Shown: in pieces, positions 16,477-24,938 of the stretch
Numbering within the stretch: position 1 is the stretch's first letter
Layout of the letters: every line of letters begins with the position of its first letter
From: Pseudomonadota bacterium
Lineage (GTDB): Bacteria > SAR324 > XYD2-FULL-50-16 > JAHJRI01
Reading direction: 5' to 3'
DNA: 45,441 nt
Assembly: GCA_022360105.1 (NCBI GenBank)
Contig: JAKSDL010000280.1
Location: 1 to 45,441, forward strand
Translations under genes and position numbers: made by a program
The notes under the pieces: generated by a model
What the model saw: the letters and a program-made list of their open reading frames with translations, nothing else
The model's database searches: none
What the model was told of the DNA's origin: nothing

Positions 16477-16884
16477 CTATTGACCTGCGGATGTGTCATA
16501 ACCCATCTCTTCCAGCAGTTCAAACATCTTGGCCTGTTGTACTGGTTTTACTAAATAGTATTCACAACCTTTAGAAAAAGCCGACAATACATTCTGTTTG
16601 TCAGCAAGAGCTGTGACCATCACAATCTTTGCTCCCTCACTTAAATGTATTCCCTCAGACTCTTCGATTTTGCGGATCTCTTGTAGAGCCTCTATCCCGT
16701 TGAGATCCGGCATCATTATGTCCAAGAAAATCACGTCAAATGGTTTATCTTCAGTCAAGCTATGTTGGACAGCATCAATAGCCTCTTGTCCGTTTTTTGC
16801 CATATCGATCTCCCCCACTCCAGTCAACATGGCGCTTAGAAATTTGCGATTTATTTTATCGTCATCTACAACTAAAATTCTCAT
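16477..16884 (-). CDS. Single-domain response regulator (CheY-like)
   Basis: The 135-aa protein is a lone receiver domain: VVDDD pocket, phospho-acceptor D55 (FLDIMMPDLNG), Thr in MVTAL and Lys in YYLVKPVQQ, all intact. It has no output domain, so it probably acts by binding a partner or passing phosphate on. It lies 34 bp after the 896-aa protein and 35 bp before the receiver-phosphatase, inside the same operon. No histidine kinase or Hpt protein is encoded in the window. Confidence 0.92.
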   Translation of the reverse strand: MRILVVDDDKINRKFLSAMLTGVGEIDMAKNGQEAIDAVQHSLTEDKPFDVIFLDIMMPDLNGIEALQEIRKIEESEGIHLSEGAKIVMVTALADKQNVLSAFSKGCEYYLVKPVQQAKMFELLEEMGYDTSAGQ

Positions 16885-16918
16885 AAGTTTTACTGATTAT
16901 AATGTTCGATTAACAGCG

Positions 16919-19609
16919 CTATTTATTAGTCTCTTCTGCGCTAAAGACAATTTGAATGCCTCCTCCCGTGAAGGTAACCGAGGAGCCGATGTTTTCCATC
17001 ATTTCGATACCTCGACCATGAATTCGCAGGTCACCTTCTTTTGCCAGCCGTTTCTTTTCCGAAGAAAGATCAAATCCGCTTCCGCAATCCGAAACGGTTA
17101 CAACAACATTTCTGTCATCCAATTCAAAGTCTATATCAACGGGCAATCCAACATCGTTTTTATTTCCGTGTTCCACCGCATTGATCAAGGCTTCTCTGAT
17201 GGCTACAGAAATCATCGGCCAATCGAATTCCCGGGAACTGTTTTTTTCCAGGAAATCCTGCATTTTGGCAACAGCCTGATCAACAGATTTAAAATCAGAT
17301 TTTATAGTTTGTCTATATCCGACATCAGGAATTTTAGGAATTTCAGCTTCAAAAACCGCAATGGTGAGATCATCAATAATTTCAATGGAGCGGGTAACAA
17401 AATCTACAATTACATCAAGCGTTTGTTGAGCAGATTTATCGAGACTTGATTCGCTAAGATCGGAAATTATCTCCCTGGGAATTGCCTCCAGGACCCCATC
17501 AGTTGCTACAATCAACCTGTCTCCTGCGGTAAAATCAATATCCCCGTGATCATACATGTCCATGTCCGGAAACATGCCAATGGGAACGCCTTTCCAATCC
17601 ATGAATTCAGATTTACCAGTATCCTTTTTGATCAAGATTCCACCAGGTATACCGGCATTGGCAAAATGAAGTTTTTCTCTCAAAGGGTCCCACAACAGGA
17701 CGAGGGAACAAACAAACCGTTTATTCTCTTCTTCTGTGTCATGAGCAAAGCGATTATTAAGGTTGACCAGAAATTTATACGGATTGCTAAATTGACCCCA
17801 GATCCCTTCCACCAGACCACTGAACCAGGATGCCGTATATCCGCTTTGAATGTCATGTCCGGCCACATCACCCAGAATTAATCCAAACTTACCATGCATA
17901 TTGAATTGATGACTGATAACCAGATCCCCCCCAATTTTTCTGAACGCTTTTTGCCATACAGCAACCTGGTTACCCGATTTTTGAACAGCTTCATCAATAC
18001 TGGCCTGGCGATTAATTTTTCCCAGGGAATCAACATCAGCCAGCTTTTCTTCGTGTTGTTGGGCCTGTTTTCTCTTGTCGGAAAAGTACTCAAGTACATT
18101 AAGAATCTGGCCGAATGTAAACGGAAATACAATATTGTCTGAATTCTTCCTGGGAATATGCTCACCAAAGCCTTCTTTTGAAGTCAAAAGAGCAATTTGC
18201 TGTTTTCTAAAATTGTTTTTTATGAAGTAGGCTAACTCCAAATCAGCATGGGATTCCAGAATGATCAAATCATAAGATTCTTCAACCACACTGTTTAAAA
18301 TGGTCTTGGTATCATTATTTATAGTCAGATCGATTCCCAGTACATTGAATATTGATGATAAAACATAGGTATTAATCTGGTTCTCCGATTTAAGTAAAAC
18401 ATTCTTAATATTCAACTCAGGTATATAATCCCCATAGATGAGATCATGTTGATCTTCGGTAGCCAGTAATCTGCGGCAAACTTTAACCAGGGACTGGGCT
18501 TCAACAGGTTTTGGGAGATAATCATCGGTGCCCGCTTCCAGACACAGTTCTTTATCACCTCTCATTGCCAGGGCTGTCAGAGCTACAATTGGTGTTCTTC
18601 CTAATGATTTTTCTTGTTCAATCTCGCGGATTTTCTTGGTAGCTTGAAATCCATCCATAACAGGCATGTTCATATCCATTATGACGACATCAACATGTTT
18701 CATGGTCTGCCAAATTTCTATTGCATGTTCGCCATTTGTGGCTTCGTGAATGATACACTTTTGTTTTTGCAGGATTTTTTTTAGCAATACCCGGTTATAC
18801 TTCATATCCTCCACCAGCAGTACCTGTTTCCCCTCAAGGATATTTTTGGGACTTGATCCGGCGGAATCGGTAAAGTAGCCGAATTCAGCCAGACTGCGTA
18901 TACCCATTTCAAGGTTTTCCGTGATTTCCGCGAGTTGGTATTGCAAAAGACTTTGAGTAAAAAATGCCGAAATCTCTTTATTAAGCAATAAAAAAATGAC
19001 TCCGGAAATCCATTCATCGCATTGCTCGCAGCCCATTTTTTCAGCCCTGGAAAGCATGCTTTGCCATGCGTCCATTTGCAATGGGTTCCTGTTAATATTG
19101 ATTTGCCGCAGGTCTTCCAGGAATTTCAATAAATGATTGTATAGTAGACTGCGCTGGTTTTTATAAGCTTCATCAGCGGATCTGAGATTAAGGATTTGCC
19201 TTTGCGTTTCAGTGGTCTGAGATCGGTTTGATCTGAAGTACTTTAAACTAAGCTCTATGGTTTTTCGAATGCCAAATAGCTGGATTCTTAGAAAGTCACG
19301 ATTGATTGGAGCAGGTATTACCAGGTCGGGAAGATGTTCCGCATCAGCCAAAACGCCTTGTTTAGCTTCTTTAAGAAGTTCAACGAGATAAATGTAATTG
19401 TCGTTGTTGCGAATTTTTGAATACAGACTCTTTAAATTACACTCATTGTCACCAAGCACCACAATTCTGACACTTGGTGTCGCTTTTAGGTGGGCAATGA
19501 TAGAAGATTCGGTGTTTCGTTTGTAGACATCAAAACCCCAGCGCTTAAAATCCTTTGCCAGTGCTTCGTAAACCGATTGATCTGATTCTGCAAGGATAAG
19601 TTTCATCAA
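16919..19609 (-). CDS. Multi-receiver SpoIIE phosphatase/RsbW-like kinase fusion (HsbR/CrsR-like)
   Basis: The 896-aa protein reads in order: a degenerate receiver-like domain (1-115; keeps E8, D10 and D54 but has Ala where the conserved Lys is expected), a helical linker (about 120-250), a complete receiver (about 258-378; VEDMKYNR, D312, LPKPVE), a second degenerate receiver (about 400-510; E452 replaces the phospho-acceptor Asp and the Lys is lost), a SpoIIE-type phosphatase (about 545-735; GGDLV, D581 in GDVAGHD, ATDGVLEA, DDLTIAV) and a HATPase kinase domain of RsbW type (about 765-890; N box REALINAVEHGN, DCGSGFD, HGRGIEMM). Pseudomonas HsbR and Shewanella CrsR have the simpler receiver-phosphatase-kinase layout and set the phosphorylation of a STAS partner. 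The STAS gene here is immediately upstream, which supports the same job. Confidence 0.9.
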   Translation of the reverse strand: MMKLILAESDQSVYEALAKDFKRWGFDVYKRNTESSIIAHLKATPSVRIVVLGDNECNLKSLYSKIRNNDNYIYLVELLKEAKQGVLADAEHLPDLVIPAPINRDFLRIQLFGIRKTIELSLKYFRSNRSQTTETQRQILNLRSADEAYKNQRSLLYNHLLKFLEDLRQININRNPLQMDAWQSMLSRAEKMGCEQCDEWISGVIFLLLNKEISAFFTQSLLQYQLAEITENLEMGIRSLAEFGYFTDSAGSSPKNILEGKQVLLVEDMKYNRVLLKKILQKQKCIIHEATNGEHAIEIWQTMKHVDVVIMDMNMPVMDGFQATKKIREIEQEKSLGRTPIVALTALAMRGDKELCLEAGTDDYLPKPVEAQSLVKVCRRLLATEDQHDLIYGDYIPELNIKNVLLKSENQINTYVLSSIFNVLGIDLTINNDTKTILNSVVEESYDLIILESHADLELAYFIKNNFRKQQIALLTSKEGFGEHIPRKNSDNIVFPFTFGQILNVLEYFSDKRKQAQQHEEKLADVDSLGKINRQASIDEAVQKSGNQVAVWQKAFRKIGGDLVISHQFNMHGKFGLILGDVAGHDIQSGYTASWFSGLVEGIWGQFSNPYKFLVNLNNRFAHDTEEENKRFVCSLVLLWDPLREKLHFANAGIPGGILIKKDTGKSEFMDWKGVPIGMFPDMDMYDHGDIDFTAGDRLIVATDGVLEAIPREIISDLSESSLDKSAQQTLDVIVDFVTRSIEIIDDLTIAVFEAEIPKIPDVGYRQTIKSDFKSVDQAVAKMQDFLEKNSSREFDWPMISVAIREALINAVEHGNKNDVGLPVDIDFELDDRNVVVTVSDCGSGFDLSSEKKRLAKEGDLRIHGRGIEMMENIGSSVTFTGGGIQIVFSAEETNK

Positions 19610-19728
19610 ATTAATGGGAAACGTTCATAAACATCCATGTTCCGGGCAATGAATAAAAACATTGGATTGGCTGTCGGATGCATGTTGTCCAAATGTCAAG
19701 TTGAAAAACGATCGGTATCCGGTAACAA

Positions 19729-20049
19729 TTAAACAATTGCTGCAGGTTCAATTTCAAATTTCTCATCAAGCTTAAAAAGCTTTAGCACTTTTGTGACAGG
19801 TTCATTGCAGCCGGTGATTTTGAAATTGCGATCGGCTGAATGCGCTTTTTTGTATGCCCCTACAATAAAATTGACACCAATGGAATCCAAGGTTTGGACT
19901 TTCTTACAATCAAAAATCAATTCGTTCCAGGACTGGTTGCCATCCAGATAGGATGCCAAAACATTTCTCATTTCAGGTATTTTCGAAGCCACTATTTCTT
20001 CGGTAATTTCGCAAATCAATCGTTTGTCTTCTGTTCTGAATTCAATCAT
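19729..20049 (-). CDS. STAS-domain anti-sigma factor antagonist
   Basis: The 106-aa protein is a single STAS domain. The loop between the third strand and second helix reads LDSIGVNFIVGAY, with S56 right after D55 as the probable phosphorylated residue; many relatives have DSS/DST here, so the Ile at 57 is a variant. AGGA lies about 8 nt before the ATG. It is the first gene of the signalling operon, 119 bp before the phosphatase/kinase protein. Its own target (an anti-sigma factor, cyclase or other) is not in the window. Confidence 0.92.
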   Translation of the reverse strand: MIEFRTEDKRLICEITEEIVASKIPEMRNVLASYLDGNQSWNELIFDCKKVQTLDSIGVNFIVGAYKKAHSADRNFKITGCNEPVTKVLKLFKLDEKFEIEPAAIV

Positions 20050-20313
20050 GTTAAAATTCCTGAATATGGTTAACTATATTGAAAGCTATCCCGATTTCAT
20101 AATAGCTGAGAATGAGTCACAGGCCAAATGCCATATGTATCATATTTCAAGCTGAAGTCCGGACTGGTCTACGTATTTAAAACGATTGAAAGACCAAAAT
20201 TGTTTAACCTAGATCATATAATATTTAGAAGTAAATGAGTAGATATTTTTGGAAACTCAACGTTAGCGTGATTATCCTGTTGCTTAAATGTCAACCATTA
20301 CATCGCTATTAGT

Positions 20314-21306
20314 ATGAAACCGTTGATCGGAATAACAATGGGAGACCCCGCCGGGGTTGGACCGGAAGTCACAATCAAAGCTCTTGTGGAATCATCCGTT
20401 ACCCGGAAATTTGAAACGCTGGTTATAGGGAGTTCCGAGGTCCTTCGTCAGACTTCACGAAGTCTTGGTTTGGAAACAAAGATATGTGAAGTTGATTCTC
20501 CGGATGAGGTCGGTAACAAGGTTGATACCATTTATGTTTTGAATTGCTGCAGCAGTCCACTGGAATACAAACCCGGAATGACCAACAGCATGTGTGGTGA
20601 ATATGCCTACCAAGCAGTGGTGACGGCATCCCGGCTTTGCCGGACTAATAAGATATCAGCCATGGTAACAGCGCCGATTTGCAAGGAATCATGGCATCAG
20701 GCAGGACATAAGTTTGATGGTCATACAGGACTGCTTGCTCATTTAACTGGAACTGACGATTACAGAATGATGTTTGCCGCGGAACCATTTTCAGTTTGCC
20801 TGGTTACAACCCACTTGCCGTTAAAAGATGTTAGCGATCGATTATCAATTGATACAGTGTTTAAAACCATCGATCTAAGTAACTCCGAATTGTTCAAATT
20901 AGGGATAAAAAATCCAAAAATTGCAGTCTGCGGATTGAATCCACATGCCGGGGAAGGTGGGATATTTGGGGATGAAGATCAAAAATTGATCAAACCTGCT
21001 ATCAAGGAAGCTGAAAAAAAGAGGATCGATGTTTGTGGTCCTTTTCCGGCAGATACGGTTTTCATTGCTGCAGCCCAAGGAAAGTACGATCTGGTTGTCG
21101 CTCAATACCACGATCAAGGATTAATTCCGATTAAACTCCTGGCTTTTGATACCGCTGTTAACATTACCATCGGTCTTCCTATCATCAGAACGTCTGTTGA
21201 TCATGGTACCGCCTTTGATATAGCCGGGCAGGGCATAGCAAACCATCGTAACATGATTTCAGCTATTGAATGTGCCTATAAATTAAGCCGGGGGAATCAA
21301 CCCTAA
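20314..21306 (+). CDS. pdxA: 4-hydroxythreonine-4-phosphate dehydrogenase
   Basis: The enzyme oxidises 4-phosphohydroxy-L-threonine in the DXP-dependent route to pyridoxal phosphate. The protein starts with the family hallmark GITMGDPAGVGPE, has the metal-binding histidines in FDGHTGLLAHLTG, GLNPHAGEGG and AQYHDQGLIP, and ends with the typical TSVDHGTAFDIAG block. Its 330 aa are standard. It is divergent from the STAS gene over 264 bp, which must hold both promoters; a TATAAT occurs at about 20217 but without a well-spaced -35. pdxJ is not in the window. Confidence 0.96.
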   Translation: MKPLIGITMGDPAGVGPEVTIKALVESSVTRKFETLVIGSSEVLRQTSRSLGLETKICEVDSPDEVGNKVDTIYVLNCCSSPLEYKPGMTNSMCGEYAYQAVVTASRLCRTNKISAMVTAPICKESWHQAGHKFDGHTGLLAHLTGTDDYRMMFAAEPFSVCLVTTHLPLKDVSDRLSIDTVFKTIDLSNSELFKLGIKNPKIAVCGLNPHAGEGGIFGDEDQKLIKPAIKEAEKKRIDVCGPFPADTVFIAAAQGKYDLVVAQYHDQGLIPIKLLAFDTAVNITIGLPIIRTSVDHGTAFDIAGQGIANHRNMISAIECAYKLSRGNQP

Positions 21307-21707
21307 AAAATTCAGGTACTATGTGAAATTTGCCGGCTTGGCAGCCAGTTATCGACCTTTGATGAACGATTATAAAACAAGCAGATAAACAATTATCCAA
21401 AATTTAACTGTTACTGCCTGATCAAGGAGATGGTTTTTTTATATTCTCATCCCTTGATAATTAATTGCTCCACAAACCGATAACATAGCCAAAACCTGGG
21501 CAAAAGCGTGTATTAACCAAGCAGGCAGGGTTAAGTTAAATCCAAAATATGTGTGGATGAATAAAACCGAAAATGAATGCTCGTAAATTTTAAGTGTTTT
21601 ACAGAGTTTCACAGCTTTTCTATACTGATGACATGTTTCCAGGCACACATTCTATGGAAGAACACAGATCTCCCACATCCCAATCTTAATCGAACTGATC
21701 CTTACCT
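21307..21707. other. 401-bp gap without a supported gene
   Basis: A 69-codon frame on the minus strand (21439-21648) has no recognisable product, no ribosome site and no conserved motif, so I do not call it. The clear structure here is an inverted repeat, ATCAAGGAGATG (21421-21432) against CATCCCTTGAT (21448-21458), with one bulged base and a T-rich loop. It could be the 3' end of the pdxA transcript, although no T-run follows it. Confidence 0.5.
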
Positions 21708-22097
21708 ATGACAGAAAACAAAAACGTTCGAGTTCTGGTAGTTGATGATAATCCGAAAATCAGAGCTTTGATTGTCACCATTTTAAAAAGTGCTGAGTTT
21801 ACTGAAATTGACCAAGCTGAAAATGGAAAAATCGCTTGCGAGATATTAAAAAAGAAAAAGTTTGATTTAATATTAACAGACTGGATGATGCCTGAAATGG
21901 ATGGGCTTGAATTACTTCAACATATCAGAAACGGATCAGAAGAACTCAAAGAGACACCAGTAATGATGATCACGGCATCAGATCGCCCGGATGATATAGT
22001 TAGCGCTGCGAAATTGAAAATTAACGGATATATAGTCAAGCCCTTCAAAGTCAAAACAGTCCTGGCTAAAATAAACCAGGTCTTGAATCCCTCTTAG
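21708..22097 (+). CDS. Single-domain response regulator (CheY-like)
   Basis: At 129 aa this is a lone receiver: VVDDN pocket, phospho-acceptor D58 (LTDWMMPEMDG), Thr in MMITAS and Lys in GYIVKPFK. The DWMMPEMDG stretch and the alpha4-beta5 part are close to CheY in style, but no chemotaxis gene is nearby. It has its own gap on both sides (401 and 156 bp) and is probably monocistronic. A link to the partner-switch operon 1.7 kb away is only positional. Confidence 0.93.
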   Translation: MTENKNVRVLVVDDNPKIRALIVTILKSAEFTEIDQAENGKIACEILKKKKFDLILTDWMMPEMDGLELLQHIRNGSEELKETPVMMITASDRPDDIVSAAKLKINGYIVKPFKVKTVLAKINQVLNPS

Positions 22098-22253
22098 TCT
22101 ATTTTTAGACGATTAAGAATTGCTTCCTTTTGATTTGGCTCGGTTTTATAATATACACCCGGGTAAATGGACAGATGGACAAATCACCCGGCTTTCCGGA
22201 ACAATACCCGCATCAAGTGTTACTTTAAATACCTACCTGTAAAACAATAACTG

Positions 22254-23141
22254 ATGGATTGGACCCCACCGAAACTTGTTAAATGGATCAGCAGTGATTT
22301 GGAAGAGAAAGGTTTTCCGCAACCACACAGGTTTCAAGCAGAGATGCTGGTAAGCCACGCCTTGGAGATCTCACGGTTAGATATTTATTTACAGCATGAC
22401 AAGCCCTGCACGCCATTGGAGCAAAAAAAGGTTAGGGAACTTGTTAAACGAAGATATCGCAGAGAACCCGTAGCATATATTGTCGGGTCTTGTGAATTCT
22501 GGACTCTGAAATTGGAAGTCGGACCAGGGGTGCTGATTCCCAGACCTGATACTGAAGTGCTGGTAGAAGCCGTTGCTGAAAGGTTTGCCGGACATTCAGA
22601 TCGTCAGCGAGTTCGCATTCTGGAATTGGGTACAGGAAGTGCGGCGATTCCTTTGGCGTTATGCAATGAACTTTCGGACCTGGATATCGTGACTGTGGAA
22701 TTCAGTAAGCAAGCGTTGGAATTTGCCAGCCGGAACATTTCGACTTACAGTAATCTTTTAGCTGAAAAACGAAACACCATAACAACAATTAAAGGGGATA
22801 AGTTTTCATCAATCAGAGCGGAACCTTTATTTGATTTGATCATCAGCAACCCCCCGTATATTCCAAATACTCAGTTCGAATCCTTGCAAAAGGACGTTAC
22901 AGATTGGGAGCCCAGAATAGCTCTTTCCGGCGGAGACAGCGGCATGGAATTTTATGACTACCTCCATGATGCATCTGCCAGCCGCCTTAAATCAGGAGGT
23001 TGTTTGATTGTTGAACATGGATTTGACCAGGTTGAGTCAATAAGAGACTTGTTTCGGAATTCACAATATTTTGAATTGCAAGAGCAGCGCAAAGACTACT
23101 CCGGGAACGATCGGGTATTGGCCTTCAAGAAGAAAAACTGA
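22254..23141 (+). CDS. prmC: Release factor glutamine methyltransferase
   Basis: PrmC (HemK) methylates the Gln of the GGQ motif in release factors RF1 and RF2. The N-terminal helical domain (about 1-80) is followed by a SAM-binding fold with LELGTGSAAIPLAL and the catalytic SNPPYIP motif, which holds the substrate glutamine. The ALSGGDSGMEFYDYL block is typical. Length is 295 aa. In many bacteria prmC lies beside prfA; here it precedes a prenyl synthase by 24 bp. Confidence 0.95.
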   Translation: MDWTPPKLVKWISSDLEEKGFPQPHRFQAEMLVSHALEISRLDIYLQHDKPCTPLEQKKVRELVKRRYRREPVAYIVGSCEFWTLKLEVGPGVLIPRPDTEVLVEAVAERFAGHSDRQRVRILELGTGSAAIPLALCNELSDLDIVTVEFSKQALEFASRNISTYSNLLAEKRNTITTIKGDKFSSIRAEPLFDLIISNPPYIPNTQFESLQKDVTDWEPRIALSGGDSGMEFYDYLHDASASRLKSGGCLIVEHGFDQVESIRDLFRNSQYFELQEQRKDYSGNDRVLAFKKKN

Positions 23142-23165
23142 AAATACATTAAATCGGAATTTCCT

Positions 23166-24077
23166 TTGGCAAACAAAGAAATGAGTAAATTACCATTTAA
23201 AGAATACTACGCGGAAAAGCTGGCTCAATTTGAAGCCAATTTAAAAAGTTCATTTCCGGTATTACCTGAACAGGTAGGAAAGCTGGAAGAATCGATGAAA
23301 TACTCTCTCTTTGCCGGCGGAAAGAGGCTTAGACCAATTTTGGTCATGACTACCGCTGAATGCGGGGGGGGTGATCCAGAACTGGCTCTGCCTTTTGCTT
23401 GTGCAGTAGAGTATATTCATACTTACTCTTTAATTCACGATGATCTGCCGTGTATGGATGATGACGATTTAAGGAGAGGAAAACCAACCAATCATATTCG
23501 GTATGGGGAGGCCCTGGCCCTGCTGGCCGGTGATGCTTTGTTAACTCATAGCTTTCGATTATTATCTTTCGGATCTTCGACTTCTGTTTCACCGGAAAAA
23601 CAAATTAAAATTGTCAGGCTTGTTGCGGAAAAAGCAGGTGTTTTTGGAATGGTCTCCGGTCAGGTTGCGGATATTGATGAGACTAAAAGAGGAGATGAGT
23701 TGGATTGGCTGCAATTCATACATGCGAACAAAACAGGAGCCTTGATTACTGCCTGCATTCAAATTGGTGCTATTTTGGCAGATACCAATGACAAGGAATT
23801 CGAACTATTTACGGCGTTTGGAGAGGAAATTGGTAAATGTTTTCAAATCCAAGATGATATTTTAGATGAAACCGGGGATAAAGATAAATTAGGCAAAAAT
23901 CCGGGAACAGATCTTATCAATGAGACTTTGACCTATCCAAAAATATTCGGTTTGGAAAAATCAAGGCAACTGGCAAATCAAAGCTACGAAAAAGCCCTCA
24001 ACAATCTCAAGTTGATTCCAAAGGACACGACACGCCTGCAGGAACTGGCCCGGTTTATTCTCAAAAGGGATCACTGA
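23166..24077 (+). CDS. ispA: Farnesyl/geranylgeranyl diphosphate synthase
   Basis: This all-helical trans-prenyltransferase elongates IPP/DMAPP. The first Asp-rich motif is DDLPCMDDDD (the DDx4D spacing of IspA-type enzymes) with RRGKPT after it, and the second is FQIQDDILDETGD; GGKRLRP binds IPP. Product length (C15 or C20) cannot be decided safely from sequence. I list the TTG start with GGA upstream; ATG at 23181 is an equally possible start and shortens the protein by five residues. A run of eight G near 23364-23371 encodes a triple-Gly stretch. Precursors come from the MEP pathway (ispF in this window). Confidence 0.92.
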   Translation: MANKEMSKLPFKEYYAEKLAQFEANLKSSFPVLPEQVGKLEESMKYSLFAGGKRLRPILVMTTAECGGGDPELALPFACAVEYIHTYSLIHDDLPCMDDDDLRRGKPTNHIRYGEALALLAGDALLTHSFRLLSFGSSTSVSPEKQIKIVRLVAEKAGVFGMVSGQVADIDETKRGDELDWLQFIHANKTGALITACIQIGAILADTNDKEFELFTAFGEEIGKCFQIQDDILDETGDKDKLGKNPGTDLINETLTYPKIFGLEKSRQLANQSYEKALNNLKLIPKDTTRLQELARFILKRDH

Positions 24078-24245
24078 TGACGCACATTTTAGGGTTTACT
24101 TCAGCCTTCCCTGGTTTGCAGGCAAAGGGAGGTGCCCTGTAGTGAAGCTTTCACCAAGAACCGATAACCATGTTATGCAACTTTGGTTGCTGACTGCTTG
24201 GACCGGGATGTTGCTACATGTTAATAAAACTCAAAATGTGTGAGA

Positions 24246-24938
24246 TCAAAACGGATTTGTTAATTTCAAATTACAAAGGTAATCCGGTTTAAATTCCGTA
24301 ATAACCAACTTGATGGAAGAACCGTTATAATTGTTCTTCATATTGATGATACGGGGTATCAGCATGTTGCTCTTTTGTTGCCATTTTTGATAAGAGATTA
24401 TCAAATCAAGTTCATTCCTTTTTTTGTACAGGAATGCGGGTCTTTTATCTTTAAGCTCATATTCCAAAAGTCCGGTTACCTGGTCCGTAAGTCTACCCCA
24501 CATGATTGCCTGCAGTTCATTAATCGACAGATTTCTAAAAACCGGGATTTCCAAGTGCTGTATGTCTTTTGCAGGATAGGTTGTAAAACTCTTTTCGGAA
24601 AAATCGCTTACCTGCACGATTTGATTGTCAGCATAGACCTTCAGTAAGGTACCGCCCAGGGGATGCATAATGGTCAACTGCATTTCACCATTTCTGGTTA
24701 GAATGATCTGACAAGCTCCGCTGTTCTTACTTCCTCCGTTGCTTATCCTTGCTTTGCATTTGGCAAAGTAGTCAATATTGATATCATCAACGGAAAATGA
24801 CTCCAGTTGTTTAATCGCCGCTGACTTTGCTGCCGGGTCAGGCATCTTACATCTGGTTGGAGGTGATACAAGTGAACAGGAAGCCACAACCAGGAGCAAA
24901 ACGCATGAAGAACCCAGGTGTTTTAACAGGTTAATCAT
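24246..24938 (-). CDS. Outer-membrane lipoprotein with LolB-like domain
   Basis: The 230-aa product begins with a lipoprotein signal, lipobox VASC with C21 as the acylated residue. After it the strand pattern fits the LolA/LolB fold: MQLTIMHPLGGTLLKVYADNQIVQV recalls the E. coli LolB stretch around its LTNPLGST loop, then SFTTYPA, a helix with LQAIMWGRL, and strands near the end. LolB receives lipoproteins from LolA at the outer membrane. Similarity is by pattern only; a generic LolB-fold lipoprotein of other role is the main alternative. The gene overlaps the end of the upstream transglycosylase gene by 4 bp, so the two are translationally coupled. Confidence 0.65.
   Translation of the reverse strand: MINLLKHLGSSCVLLLVVASCSLVSPPTRCKMPDPAAKSAAIKQLESFSVDDINIDYFAKCKARISNGGSKNSGACQIILTRNGEMQLTIMHPLGGTLLKVYADNQIVQVSDFSEKSFTTYPAKDIQHLEIPVFRNLSINELQAIMWGRLTDQVTGLLEYELKDKRPAFLYKKRNELDLIISYQKWQQKSNMLIPRIINMKNNYNGSSIKLVITEFKPDYLCNLKLTNPF

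Noticed and set aside
16598..17449. 283-codon plus-strand frame opposite the signalling genes
   Set aside because: It runs antisense across the receiver gene and the kinase domain, both of which have clear motifs; no own motif seen.
20217..20222. TATAAT as the pdxA promoter
   Set aside because: No -35 box lies at acceptable spacing; not strong enough to list.
21439..21648. 69-codon frame on the minus strand in the gap after pdxA
   Set aside because: No recognisable protein, no ribosome site, and it ends at an inverted repeat; probably chance.
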